In this document: one piece after another, positions 42,613 to 51,480 of the stretch
How positions within the stretch are numbered: position 1 is the first letter of the stretch
How the letters are laid out: every line of letters begins with the position of its first letter
Assembly (NCBI RefSeq): GCF_965208895.1
Contig: NZ_OZ242363.1
Location: 4,216,001 to 4,280,000 of the forward strand
Reading direction: 5' to 3'
Origin: Poriferisodalis sp965208895
GTDB taxonomy: Bacteria > Actinomycetota > Acidimicrobiia > Acidimicrobiales > Poriferisodalaceae
Length of the DNA stretch: 64,000 bases
Notes under the pieces: model-generated
What the model was told of the DNA's origin: nothing
What the model saw: only the letters and a program-made list of their open reading frames with translations
Database searches by the model: none
Program-made: the position numbers and the translations under genes

Positions 42613-43412
42613 GCTTCGATCTGTATCCCGCCATTGACCTGCGCGGCGGGCGATGTGTGCGCCTGCTGCAGGGCGACTACGACCGCGAAGTTCGCTATGA
42701 CGCCAATCCGGTCGAAGTCGCGCATGAGTTCGCAGAAGCAGGTGCTCGCTGGATCCACATGGTCGACCTCGATGCCGCACGCTCCGGCACTGCCGAGCGC
42801 AGCAACCAAAGAGTGATCCAGTCAGTTGTCGCCGCCGTCGGCGATGCCGGCGTCCGTGTGCAGTGCGGCGGCGGCGTGCGTTCGCGCGACAGCGCCGAGG
42901 CGCTCTTTGACGCAGGCGTCGACCGCGCTGTGGTGGGCACTGCTGCGATCGAGAACCCGGACCTCATCAGCGAGCTGACGTCAGCCGGCCATTGCGTCGC
43001 GGTCGGTCTCGATGTGCGGGGAACCGAGGTGGCCACCCGCGGCTGGGAGCACCAGAGCGGGGTGAGCCTGGACGTTGCCCTCGCCCGGCTGGCCGGCAGC
43101 GGCGCAGAAGCAGTGATCGTGACGCAGATCGCCCGCGACGGGATGGGCGGCGGGAGCGACTTGACCGGGTTGCGCGACGTGCTGGACTCGCTTCAGCGGC
43201 CCCCGGCGATGTCGGTGATCGCCAGCGGCGGGGTCGGCTGCCTCGCTGACATTGCCGACCTGCGAGATCTGCGCTCGCCTCACGGGCACACGCTCGCCGG
43301 GGCCATTGTGGGCAAAGCGCTCCATGACGGCGTGGTCTCGCCCGGCGCCGCTGTGGTGGTGGCCCGCGGCAGCGCCGTGATCGACGAACCGAATCTCCCC
43401 GCCGACCGATGA
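42600..43412 (+). CDS. hisA: ProFAR isomerase
   Basis: A 270-residue (beta-alpha)8 barrel that isomerises ProFAR to PRFAR. Catalytic Asp residues are in LYPAIDLRGGRCVRLLQGDY and in VTQIARDGMGGG. Phosphate-binding Gly loops are CGGGVRSRD and IASGGVGCLADI. In many actinobacteria HisA is bifunctional (PriA, also TrpF), but a separate trpF exists at 50794, so HisA may be monofunctional here. Confidence 0.93.
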   Translation: MPPVSFDLYPAIDLRGGRCVRLLQGDYDREVRYDANPVEVAHEFAEAGARWIHMVDLDAARSGTAERSNQRVIQSVVAAVGDAGVRVQCGGGVRSRDSAEALFDAGVDRAVVGTAAIENPDLISELTSAGHCVAVGLDVRGTEVATRGWEHQSGVSLDVALARLAGSGAEAVIVTQIARDGMGGGSDLTGLRDVLDSLQRPPAMSVIASGGVGCLADIADLRDLRSPHGHTLAGAIVGKALHDGVVSPGAAVVVARGSAVIDEPNLPADR

Positions 43413-43425
43413 CACAGGTGCGTCG

Positions 43426-43481
43426 ATGAAGACAATCGCATGAAGACAGTCGCATGAAGGCGATCGCATGAGGGCAATCGC
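43426..43481 (+). repeat. 14-bp ATG ladder upstream of hisF
   Basis: Four 14-bp units of the form ATGAAGACAATCGC start at 43426, 43440, 43454 and 43468, and the hisF start ATGAAGACAGT at 43482 is the fifth. They look like duplications of the hisF translation start itself. With a 14-bp step, each ATG is in a different frame from the next. They fill the whole hisA-hisF gap. Confidence 0.92.
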
Positions 43482-44264
43482 ATGAAGACAGTGCGTGTCA
43501 TCCCGTGCCTGGACGTGGACGACGGGCGAGTCGTCAAAGGCGTCAATTTCGTGGGATTTCGCGACGCTGGTGATCCCGTCGAGCTGGCGGCTGCCTACGA
43601 CCGTCAGGGCGCAGACGAGATCGTCTTCCTCGACATCACCGCCTCTGCGCACGGCCGCGACACGATCATCGAGCTTGCCCGTCACACCGCCGAAGAGGTC
43701 TTCATCCCGTTCACGATCGGCGGGGGGATCCGCACTGTCGACGATGCGCGGGCGCTGCTGCGGGCCGGGGCCGACAAGGTGTCGGTGAACTCAGCGGTCG
43801 TCGTGCGACCTGAGCTGGTGCGCGAGATCGCTGACGAGTTCGGCAGTCAATGCGTCGTCGTGTCCGTCGACGCGAAGTCGAATGGCGATGGCCCCGGCGG
43901 CTCACCGACGTGGAACGTGTATGTCAAGGGCGGCCGCGAGGACACCGGAATCGACGCTCTGGAGTGGGTGCGCCAAGTGACCGAGTTGGGCGCGGGTGAG
44001 ATCCTGCTGACCTCAATGGATGCCGATGGCACCACGGCAGGCTTCGACCTTGAGCTCACCCGGGCGGTCGCCGACGCAGTCGGCATTCCTGTGATCGCGA
44101 GCGGCGGTGTTGGCACGCTCCAGCACCTGGTCGACGGAGCCGTCATCGCCCGTGCCGACGCGGTGCTCGCAGCCTCGATCTTCCATTTCGGCGAGCACAC
44201 GATTGCCGACGCCAAGCGAGTGCTGATGGACGCAGGCGTCGCCGTGCGACCGCCCTCGGCCTGA
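43482..44264 (+). CDS. hisF: Imidazole glycerol phosphate synthase cyclase subunit
   Basis: A 260-residue (beta-alpha)8 barrel that forms IGP and AICAR with ammonia from HisH. Catalytic Asp residues are in VIPCLDVDDGRVVKG and LLTSMDADGTTAGFD. Phosphate loops are IGGGIRTVDD and IASGGVGTLQHL. The start ATG 43482 is the last ATG of a 14-bp ladder; the first residues MKTVRVIPCLDV match the family start, so earlier ATGs in the ladder are not functional HisF starts. Confidence 0.95.
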   Translation: MKTVRVIPCLDVDDGRVVKGVNFVGFRDAGDPVELAAAYDRQGADEIVFLDITASAHGRDTIIELARHTAEEVFIPFTIGGGIRTVDDARALLRAGADKVSVNSAVVVRPELVREIADEFGSQCVVVSVDAKSNGDGPGGSPTWNVYVKGGREDTGIDALEWVRQVTELGAGEILLTSMDADGTTAGFDLELTRAVADAVGIPVIASGGVGTLQHLVDGAVIARADAVLAASIFHFGEHTIADAKRVLMDAGVAVRPPSA

Positions 44265-44334
44265 CGAACGGCCCTGCCCTCACGGCCGGCCCCGGCTTCA
44301 GCCGTACCGGCAGGTGCCCGCTAGCTTCCCCGCC

Positions 44335-45891
44335 ATGAGCTACCCCGGCGCGTATTCCACGAACGATCCCGACCGACCAGCGGTGATCATGGCCCGCGAC
44401 GGGCAGGTCCGCACCTTCGGCGAGCTCGAGGCTCGCAGCTGCCAGTTCTCGCAGCTCATGTGGGCTGCGGGCCTGCGTCCCGGCGACCACGTGGCGATCT
44501 TCGCCGACAACAACATCGGATACTTCGACGCCTATTGGGCTGCGATGCGCAGCGGCCTGTACTTCACCACGGTCAACCGGTACCTCACGGCCGAAGAAGC
44601 TGCCTACGTTGTGAACGACTGCGGTGCGCGCGTGCTGGTGGCGTCGCCTGCCGTGGTTGAGCCAGCGACCGAGATGTTGCCGCTCATCGGCGATTGCGAC
44701 GTGCGGCTCATGCTGGACGAGGCGGCCGAAGGGTTCGATGCGTTCGAAGACGCCATCGCAGCCCACCCCGCAGAGCCGCTCGCCGAGCAGCCACGCGGGT
44801 CGGCCATGCTCTACAGCTCTGGCACGACGGGCCGCCCGAAGGGCATCAAGCGGCCCCTGGACGGAACGTCGATCACCGACCCCGATCTTGTAGGCGTCGG
44901 ACTCGTGGGCGGCATCTTCGGCATTGGCGAGGGCAGCATGTATCTCTCGCCGGCCCCGCTGTACCACTCCGCGCCGCTGTCGTTCACCACCGGCACTCAG
45001 TCGATGGGCGGTACCGCGGTGGTCATGGACCGCTTCGACGCGGCCGAAGCGCTGTCGTACATCGAGCGCTACCGCATCACCCATAGCCAGTGGGTGCCGA
45101 CGATGTTCAGCCGGATGCTCAAGCTGCCCGAAACCGAGCGCACCCGTCACGACCTGTCCAGCCACCAGGTCGCCGTGCATGCGGCGGCACCGTGCCCCGT
45201 CGAGGTGAAGCAACAGATGATCGACTGGTGGGGCCCGATCCTGCACGAGTACTACGCCGGCACCGAACTGAACGGCTTCTGCTACGTGAACTCCGACGAG
45301 TGGCTCCAGCGCCCCGGAACGGTCGGCAAGCCGCTGATCGGCGTCATCCACATCTGCGACGACGAGGGCAACGAGCTGCCAGTCGGCGAGGCGGGCACGA
45401 TCTACTTCGAGCGCGAGGTCCCGGCGTTCGAATACCACAACGACCCCGACAAGACCGCCGATTCCCGTCACGACGCCCATGAGCTGTGGTCGACGCTCGG
45501 CGATGTCGGGCGCATCGACGAAGACGGCTACCTGTACCTGACCGATCGCAAGGCGTTCATGATCATCTCCGGCGGGGTGAACATCTACCCCCAAGAGATC
45601 GAGGACTGCTTGGTGCTGCATCCCAAGGTGGCCGACGCGGCGGTGTTCGGGGTGCCCAACGAAGACTTCGGCGAAGAGGTCAAGGCCGTCGTGCAGCCGA
45701 TCGACGGCCTGGCGTCCGACGACGCCCTGGCAACTGAGCTGCTGGGGTACTGCCGTGAGCATCTTGCGAACTACAAGGTGCCCCGCTCGGTCGATTTCCG
45801 CGACGAGCTGCCCCGCCATCCCACCGGCAAGCTCTACAAACGCATCCTGCGAGACGAGTACTGGGGAGACCGCACGTCTCGAATTGTGTGA
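44335..45891 (+). CDS. Acyl-CoA synthetase (AMP-forming)
   Basis: A 518-residue ANL-superfamily ligase from ATG 44335 (SYPGAYSTNDPDRPAVIMAR). The P-loop is LYSSGTTGRPKGIKRPL, the A5 motif is EYYAGTELNGF, A7 is ELWSTLGDVGRIDEDGYLYL, A8 DRKAFMIISGGVNIYPQEIE and A10 PRHPTGKLYKRIL with the catalytic Lys. It activates a carboxylic acid to its CoA thioester; resemblance is to long-chain or bile-acid CoA ligases of actinobacteria, substrate unknown. It follows hisF by 70 bp but has no role in histidine synthesis. Confidence 0.92.
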   Translation: MSYPGAYSTNDPDRPAVIMARDGQVRTFGELEARSCQFSQLMWAAGLRPGDHVAIFADNNIGYFDAYWAAMRSGLYFTTVNRYLTAEEAAYVVNDCGARVLVASPAVVEPATEMLPLIGDCDVRLMLDEAAEGFDAFEDAIAAHPAEPLAEQPRGSAMLYSSGTTGRPKGIKRPLDGTSITDPDLVGVGLVGGIFGIGEGSMYLSPAPLYHSAPLSFTTGTQSMGGTAVVMDRFDAAEALSYIERYRITHSQWVPTMFSRMLKLPETERTRHDLSSHQVAVHAAAPCPVEVKQQMIDWWGPILHEYYAGTELNGFCYVNSDEWLQRPGTVGKPLIGVIHICDDEGNELPVGEAGTIYFEREVPAFEYHNDPDKTADSRHDAHELWSTLGDVGRIDEDGYLYLTDRKAFMIISGGVNIYPQEIEDCLVLHPKVADAAVFGVPNEDFGEEVKAVVQPIDGLASDDALATELLGYCREHLANYKVPRSVDFRDELPRHPTGKLYKRILRDEYWGDRTSRIV

Positions 45892-45944
45892 GGTCAGCCG
45901 TGCTCAGAGGAAGCGCCAATAGGTGAACCCTTTCGTTGTCGCAC

Positions 45945-46022
45945 CAGTCGTTTCCCGCTCTTGTTCGCTGTCGCTCACGGGCCGCTCGGGCCACGGCTTC
46001 GCCTATCGGCTCAGCCTCTTAT
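45945..46022 (-). repeat. Interspersed repeat, copy B (intergenic)
   Basis: The reverse complement reads AGAGGCTGAGCCGATAGGCG, then AAGCCGTGGCCCGAGCGGCC and so on, the same element as in the hisC N-terminal coding region. It lies between the acyl-CoA synthetase and the convergent hydrolase and overlaps the hydrolase stop region. Confidence 0.85.
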
Positions 46023-46714
46023 AAGCCGCCGACAAACTCGCCGATCATCTCGCCGACCGCTCGGGCGTGGCCCATCAGGAAATGATCGCCGCCCGAGATC
46101 ACCGCTCGCTGGGTGTTGGTCCAGCTCTCGGTGATCTCGGCCGCTTCGGCGGGGGAGCGGAACTGGTCGTGCTGAGGCACCAGAAGCAGTTTGGGTCGCG
46201 GATCAGCCGCCGCGCCCATCGACGCCGGGTCGACGATCCGCAGGGGAGCGGCAATGCCGATCCACGCCGACAGACCGTCGTGTGTGGTCGCCAGGGAAAC
46301 ATCGCCGCCAAACGACCAGCCTGCTGAGACCACCGGCGCCGCAGCAGCTGTGCTCGACCGTTCCTGTGCGAGGCCGACGGCGGCGTCGAACGCCGCGGCA
46401 GCGTCGAGCTGCTCTGCCTTCCCGTCGTCGTGGCTGCCGCCCGAACTGCCGGTGCCCCGGAAGTTGTAGCGAAGCGTTGCGATGCCGCTCGCGGGCAGAG
46501 CCCTGAAAAGGTGATCGACGAGGGGATTCCACATGTCGCCGCCGTAGAGCGGGTGCGGGTGCGAGAGCACGACTGCCGCCGTGGCCCCCTCGGGCCAGGC
46601 AGCTTCGGCTTCGAGCACGACGCCGTCTGAGGCGGTTGGCGCAACAGCGAAGGCCTCGACCGCAAACGGGGGGCCGGGCGTGCTTGCCCTGCCCGAATTC
46701 TCTGCGTCATTCAC
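46019..46714 (-). CDS. Alpha/beta hydrolase (dienelactone hydrolase-like)
   Basis: A 231-residue hydrolase from GTG 46714; the frame continues to 47008 but that part is antisense to the GroES-like gene. It begins with an extended strand region, then VVLSHPHPLYGGDMWNPLVD and LRYNFRGTGSSGGSHDDG. The nucleophile elbow is SAGWSFGGDV (G-W-S-F-G-G), and Asp and His are in VPQHDQFRSP and ISGGDHFLMGHA. This pattern fits the small KANL3/YgiM-type hydrolases of unknown substrate. Its start is only 25 bp from the divergent GTG of the GroES-like gene. Confidence 0.82.
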   Translation of the reverse strand: MNDAENSGRASTPGPPFAVEAFAVAPTASDGVVLEAEAAWPEGATAAVVLSHPHPLYGGDMWNPLVDHLFRALPASGIATLRYNFRGTGSSGGSHDDGKAEQLDAAAAFDAAVGLAQERSSTAAAAPVVSAGWSFGGDVSLATTHDGLSAWIGIAAPLRIVDPASMGAAADPRPKLLLVPQHDQFRSPAEAAEITESWTNTQRAVISGGDHFLMGHARAVGEMIGEFVGGL

Positions 46715-46739
46715 GCCGGTGAACGGTACCGTGCGGGCG

Positions 46740-47183
46740 GTGAGCGCTCCGGAGACACGCAACGAGCACGGAACGGCTGCAGCGACGAAACCCGCCCGTC
46801 CCTCGAAGAGTTCGAAGCCCGGCGGTCGCAAGGCCAAGCCGGCCTCGGCGCCCGATCCCGATGACGACGAGCGTCGGCCGATCAAGATGCTGCACGACCG
46901 TCTTCTCGTGCGACTTCCCAACGACGGCTCCGAACGGCGCACGAGCGGCGGGATCCTGATTCCGGCAACGGCGCAGCAGAACAAGCGCCTCGTGTGGGGC
47001 GAAGTCATCGGCGCAGGAGCGAACGTGCGAACCGCCCAAGAAGGCGATCAGGTGCTGTTCAATCCTGAGGATCGCCACGAAGTCGAGGTGCACGGCGACG
47101 ATTTCCTGATCCTGCGCGAGCGCGACGTGCACGCCATCGCTGCACCTCGCATCGAGCCCGGCAGCACCGGCCTGTACCTGTGA
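46740..47183 (+). CDS. GroES-like co-chaperonin with N-terminal extension
   Basis: A 147-residue protein. The C-terminal about 95 residues are GroES-like: IKMLHDRLLVRLPNDGSERR, then TSGGILIPATAQQNKRLVWG, QEGDQVLFNPEDRHEVEV and LILRERDVHAI. The first about 48 residues are a basic, Ala/Pro/Lys-rich tail (KPARPSKSSKPGGRKAKPAS) not found in classical GroES. No groEL lies nearby, and the mobile loop is shortened, so it may be a divergent paralogue and not the main co-chaperonin. Start GTG 46740. Confidence 0.8.
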   Translation: MSAPETRNEHGTAAATKPARPSKSSKPGGRKAKPASAPDPDDDERRPIKMLHDRLLVRLPNDGSERRTSGGILIPATAQQNKRLVWGEVIGAGANVRTAQEGDQVLFNPEDRHEVEVHGDDFLILRERDVHAIAAPRIEPGSTGLYL

Positions 47184-47218
47184 CGCATCGGTGACTTTGT
47201 TCTCGTAATGCAGCGCCG

Positions 47219-49408
47219 ATGACCACCGCTCAGACGCAGCTTCGCACCGGCGGCGGCATCACGGTCGCGCTGGAGGCCGCCACCGTCGACGGCGACGCCG
47301 AGATCGAGCACCTCGTCGACCGGCTCGACGAGGCCCGGGGCGTGCTGCTGTCGTCGAGCTATGAGTACCCGGGTCGCTACACCCGCTGGGACATGGGCTT
47401 CACTGACCCGCCGCTGGCCATCACCAGCCGGGCCCAGGACGTCTCGGTGAGCGCACTGAACGAGCGGGGCACCGTGCTGCTGGCACCCGTCCACGAGATG
47501 TTGGCGGGCCTTGGCAGCGCCGCGGGCATCGTCGATCTCGAGCTGGGTGACGGCGACGGCTTCGGGGGTGTGGCCTGCCGCATCGAGCGCCCCGACAGGC
47601 GCTTCGAAGAAGAAGAGCGCAGCCGCCAGCCGTCAACGTTCACGGTGGTGCGCGCGCTCGTCGACCTGTTCTCCTGCGACGATCCCCACCTTGGGCTGTA
47701 CGGGGCGTTCGGGTACGACCTCGCTTTCCAGTTCGAGCCGATCTCGCTGACATTGCCGCGTCCATCAAACCAGCGCGACCTCGTGCTCTACCTCCCCGAC
47801 GACTTGCTGATCGTCGATCACGAGGGCGGCATCGCGCAGCGCTTGCGGTATGACTTCGCAGTTGACGGTCGCAGCACCGCCGGGTTGGCGGGCGGCGGCA
47901 CTCGCGTCCCCTACGAACCGGACTTCGAGATGGAGGCTCGCGGAGATCACGAACCGGGCGGCTATGCGGCTGGTGTTCGAGCGGCCCGCGACTACTTCGC
48001 CCGTGGCGACCTGTTCGAAGTCGTCACGAGCCAGATGTTCTGCGAGCCCAGCATCGAGCCTCCCTCCGAGCTTTTCCGCCGGCTCAAGGAGCAGAACCCT
48101 GCGCCCTACGGGTTCCTCATCAATCTGGGACAGGTGGGAACGTCAGGCGAATGGCTGGTCGGTGCGTCTCCGGAGATGTATGTCCGCGTCGAGGGCGAAC
48201 GGGTCGAGACCTGCCCGATCTCGGGCACCATCGCTCGGGGCCAAGACCCCATCGACGACGCATCACAGATCCTGGCGCTGCTCAACTCGTCGAAAGACGA
48301 GTCGGAGCTGACGATGTGCACCGACGTGGACCGCAACGACAAGAGCCGCATCTGCGTGCCGGGCTCGGTGAAGGTCATCGGCCGCCGCCAGATCGAGATG
48401 TATTCGCGTCTCATTCACACCGTCGATCACGTCGAAGGCCGACTGCGGCCGGGGTTCGACGCGCTGGATGCATTTCTCTCCCACACGTGGGCGGTAACGG
48501 TGACCGGCGCTCCGAAGACCGCAGCAATGATGTTTCTTGAGCAGCATGAGCGCACGGCCCGGGCTTGGTACGGAGGCGCTGTCGGGAAGGTGGGCTTCGA
48601 CGGCAGCCTCAACACCGGTCTCACGCTGCGCACCATTCGGGTGGCTGACGGTCACGCGGAGGTTCGGGTGGGTGCCACGCTGCTGTGGGACTCCGTCCCC
48701 GAGGAAGAGGAATCTGAGACCGAGCTGAAAGCGTCGGCCTTTCTGGACGCGATCCGGCGACCGCGGTCTGCGCCCGACTCGGGCGCGGTCGTTTCGGGGC
48801 CCAGCCGAAGGCGCATCCTGCTGGTCGATCACTTGGACTCGTTCGTCCACACGCTGGCGAACTACCTGCGCCAGACCGGCGCCACGGTGGTGACGCGCCG
48901 AGCCGGGTTCCCGATCGATGAAATCGACCCCGACGAGTTCGAACTCGTGGTGCTGTCGCCTGGCCCTGGCCGCCCCGACGACTTCGGCATCGGTCCGGTG
49001 GTTCGCGCAACGATTGATGCCGGCTTGCCGCTCTTCGGCGTCTGCTTGGGCCTGCAGGGCATCGTGGAGTACTTCGGCGGCTCATTGGGCCAGCTGACCA
49101 CGCCGATGCACGGCAAGACTTCTGCCATTCGCGCGCTCGGCGGGCAGTTGCTCGACGGGCTGCCGAAGGAATTTCGGGCGGGCCGCTATCACTCGCTGTT
49201 CGCCCGTCGCAGCGAGGTGCCCGAGGAATTGGAAGTGACCGCAGTCAGCCTCGACGACGACATCGTCATGGCAGTCGAGCACCGCGAACTGCCGGTCGCA
49301 GCCGTGCAGTTTCACCCGGAGTCGATCATGTCGCTCGACGATGGGGTCGGGCTGGCGCTGGTTCGAAATGCAGTCGAACGGCTGGTACCCGGGTGGAGAA
49401 GCGGATGA
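47219..49408 (+). CDS. trpEG: Fused anthranilate synthase (TrpE-TrpG)
   Basis: A 729-residue fusion of both anthranilate synthase subunits. The N-terminal about 510 residues are the chorismate-binding domain with the signature region ENPAPYGFLINLG-like (QNPAPYGFLI), ERVETCPISGTIARG, MCTDVDRNDKSRICVPGSV and HTWAVTVTGAPKTAAM. The C-terminal about 200 residues are a glutamine amidotransferase: ILLVDHLDSFVHTLANYLR, nucleophile Cys in FGVCLGLQGIVEYFGG, and His-Glu in AVQFHPESIMS. Such fusions are known in rhizobia and some actinobacteria. First gene of the trp cluster; stop overlaps ygfZ (ATGA). Confidence 0.95.
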   Translation: MTTAQTQLRTGGGITVALEAATVDGDAEIEHLVDRLDEARGVLLSSSYEYPGRYTRWDMGFTDPPLAITSRAQDVSVSALNERGTVLLAPVHEMLAGLGSAAGIVDLELGDGDGFGGVACRIERPDRRFEEEERSRQPSTFTVVRALVDLFSCDDPHLGLYGAFGYDLAFQFEPISLTLPRPSNQRDLVLYLPDDLLIVDHEGGIAQRLRYDFAVDGRSTAGLAGGGTRVPYEPDFEMEARGDHEPGGYAAGVRAARDYFARGDLFEVVTSQMFCEPSIEPPSELFRRLKEQNPAPYGFLINLGQVGTSGEWLVGASPEMYVRVEGERVETCPISGTIARGQDPIDDASQILALLNSSKDESELTMCTDVDRNDKSRICVPGSVKVIGRRQIEMYSRLIHTVDHVEGRLRPGFDALDAFLSHTWAVTVTGAPKTAAMMFLEQHERTARAWYGGAVGKVGFDGSLNTGLTLRTIRVADGHAEVRVGATLLWDSVPEEEESETELKASAFLDAIRRPRSAPDSGAVVSGPSRRRILLVDHLDSFVHTLANYLRQTGATVVTRRAGFPIDEIDPDEFELVVLSPGPGRPDDFGIGPVVRATIDAGLPLFGVCLGLQGIVEYFGGSLGQLTTPMHGKTSAIRALGGQLLDGLPKEFRAGRYHSLFARRSEVPEELEVTAVSLDDDIVMAVEHRELPVAAVQFHPESIMSLDDGVGLALVRNAVERLVPGWRSG

Positions 49409-50286
49409 GCTCGAGAACTGGTCTGGACCGGCTGGTCGTCGCGACTGTCCCGCGCGATGTCGTCATCGTCAACGGTCCCGAGGCCGAGCTGTACCTCCAG
49501 GGCCAGATCTCCGCCGATGTTGCGGCGCTGGAACCGGGTGAGAGCGCCTTGTCCTTCCTGCTGGAGCCGCGCGGTCGCATCGAAGCACTTTTTGTCATCA
49601 GCCGTACCGGCCCAGACACGTTCGTCGCCGACGCCGAACCTGGCTTCGGCGAGGAAATGACCACGTCGCTGGCCCGCTTCAAGCTGCGCACGAAGGCCGA
49701 GTTCTCCCCGCAGCAGTGGACGATGCACGCAGTGCGCGGCCCTCAAGCGGCCTCGGAACCGACGACCCGGGCAGCGGCAACCGGTCCCGCCGATGCGCCC
49801 GAGCACGTGGTGCGCCCGACGCTGTGGCCCCACGCCAGTGGCTACGACATGCTGGTGAGTCCCAGCGGCGTCGTTTCCCAAACCGGCAGTGCGCAGCAGA
49901 TTCCGACGGATGAGTTCGAGGCGCTGCGCATGGCGTACGGCCTGCCTGCGATGGGCTCGGAGATCCAACCGGGTGACATTCCGAACGAGACCGGACTTGT
50001 CGAGCGGGCGGCGTCGTTCACCAAGGGCTGCTATCGCGGCCAGGAACTGGTGGAACGGATCGACTCACGAACGGGCGGGCGTCGCAGCGTCTGCCGGCTC
50101 CGGGCGGGTGTGCCGCTGGCGCCCGGCGACGAACTGCACGATGGCGCCGGCACCGCAGTCGCCACGGTGCTGAGCGCAGCAGCGCTCGACGATGCAGTAG
50201 TGGGCTTCGCCCTGGCACGCCGAGATGCAGCTGAAGGGGCGTTCACCTCGGCAGCCCAACCTGTCGAACTCGCCGACTTGTTCTGA
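49405..50286 (+). CDS. ygfZ: YgfZ/GcvT-like folate-binding protein
   Basis: A 293-residue protein related to GcvT and YgfZ, which use folate to help maintain iron-sulfur clusters. The start ATG 49405 overlaps the trpEG stop. The diagnostic motif K-G-C-Y-x-G-Q-E is present in SFTKGCYRGQELVERI near residue 210. The N-terminal segment VNGPEAELYLQGQISADV matches the family. Coupling to a trp gene is a matter of position; there is no known link between the functions. Confidence 0.9.
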   Translation: MSSRTGLDRLVVATVPRDVVIVNGPEAELYLQGQISADVAALEPGESALSFLLEPRGRIEALFVISRTGPDTFVADAEPGFGEEMTTSLARFKLRTKAEFSPQQWTMHAVRGPQAASEPTTRAAATGPADAPEHVVRPTLWPHASGYDMLVSPSGVVSQTGSAQQIPTDEFEALRMAYGLPAMGSEIQPGDIPNETGLVERAASFTKGCYRGQELVERIDSRTGGRRSVCRLRAGVPLAPGDELHDGAGTAVATVLSAAALDDAVVGFALARRDAAEGAFTSAAQPVELADLF

Positions 50287-50402
50287 AGGGCGCGTGCGGC
50301 CGGGGTCACCTCACGAGGACTCGTCATTGGCCCCGCTGCGAAGCCCTCACCGGTACGCTCGCAGGCTGTCGTTGACGCAACCGGATTGCAGGGAGCACTG
50401 AT

Positions 50403-50717
50403 ATGTCCAAGACCGCACTGCTGGCCAAGCTGACCGCACAGCCATGCAAGCGCGACGAGCTGCTCGCTGTGATCGCAGACATCGGCATGAGCAATGTCGC
50501 CGGAGAGCCCGGCACCGAGGTCTATGCCGCGCACAAAGACCAGAACGACGACGACGTCGTGTGGTTCTACGAGCTGTACAGCGATCAGGCCTCGCTCGAA
50601 TCCCACGGCGGCTCCGAGGGAATGAAGGTCTTCGGACGGGCGATTCGCGACTACATGGCCGGACGGCCTGAGCTCTTCATGTTGGACCCAGTCGCCGCCA
50701 AGGGCGTCGACTTCTGA
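50403..50717 (+). CDS. Antibiotic biosynthesis monooxygenase (ABM) domain protein
   Basis: A 104-residue ferredoxin-like dimeric alpha-beta barrel. KTALLAKLTAQPCKRDELLA and VVWFYELYSDQASLESHGGS match the ABM/YgiN family, whose members act as quinol monooxygenases or heme/quinone-handling proteins. No conserved catalytic residue can be fixed from the sequence alone. Start ATG 50403, 116 bp after ygfZ. Confidence 0.82.
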   Translation: MSKTALLAKLTAQPCKRDELLAVIADIGMSNVAGEPGTEVYAAHKDQNDDDVVWFYELYSDQASLESHGGSEGMKVFGRAIRDYMAGRPELFMLDPVAAKGVDF

Positions 50718-50793
50718 CCTCGACCCGACGTCGGGGTACCCGTTGACCAAGAGCCCGTATCGGCGAGAGGTCCCCTGAGGTGCCAGCAGTGAC

Positions 50794-51468
50794 ATGTTCG
50801 TAAAGATCTGTGGTGTCACCAACGAAGAGGATGCGCTCGTCGCTGTCGGCATGGGTGCCGATGCGATCGGCTTCAACTTCGTGCCCGGATCGCCACGGCA
50901 GATCTCGCCGCGGCTGGCGCGCGACATCATTCGCCGGCTGCCGGGCGGCATCGTCACGGTTGGCGTCTTTCGCAACGAGCTGCCCGAGCGCGTGGTGCAG
51001 ATCATGGACGGCGCCGGCTTGCGGCTGGCCCAATTGCACGGCAACGAGACGGCGGCCGACAGCCGCTGGGTCGCCGAGCGGGTGCCCGGGCTCATCAAGG
51101 CTTTCGTCGCAGGCGATCCCAATGTCGAGCGAGTGCGTGACTACGGCGCTTCGGTGCTGATGCTGGACAGCTCCGAGCCTGGTAGCGGGCGAGTCTTCGA
51201 CTGGCGACAGCTGGAAGGCCGAGATCGCGGCATGAGATTGTTGCTCGCAGGCGGGCTGCGCGCCTCCAACGTGGCGCAGGCCATCGAGATTGTGCGGCCC
51301 TGGGGCGTGGACGTGGCATCAGGAGTCGAGTCGGAACCCGGCCGCAAGGACGTGCTCGCTATGCGTGAGTTCATTGCGAAGGCAACCGACGCTGGGGCTC
51401 TCTACGAGGATGCCGACGAGTCAGCGGTGCCGGGCCCTGAGGCGCCGTACGACTGGCGCGACGACTGA
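50794..51468 (+). CDS. trpF: Phosphoribosylanthranilate isomerase
   Basis: A 224-residue (beta-alpha)8 barrel for the third step of tryptophan synthesis. The catalytic Cys is in FVKICGVTNEEDALVAVGMG, Asp in VLMLDSSEPGSGRVFDW, and phosphate loops in LLAGGLRASNVAQAI and GVDVASGVESEPGRKD. Having a dedicated trpF contrasts with PriA-based actinobacteria. Start ATG 50794; 12 bp before trpB. Confidence 0.94.
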   Translation: MFVKICGVTNEEDALVAVGMGADAIGFNFVPGSPRQISPRLARDIIRRLPGGIVTVGVFRNELPERVVQIMDGAGLRLAQLHGNETAADSRWVAERVPGLIKAFVAGDPNVERVRDYGASVLMLDSSEPGSGRVFDWRQLEGRDRGMRLLLAGGLRASNVAQAIEIVRPWGVDVASGVESEPGRKDVLAMREFIAKATDAGALYEDADESAVPGPEAPYDWRDD

Positions 51469-51480
51469 GCGAGGGACGAC

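Noticed and set aside
44143..45819. 558-residue frame antisense to the acyl-CoA synthetase
   Set aside because: The sense gene has all ANL motifs; the antisense frame shows no domain.
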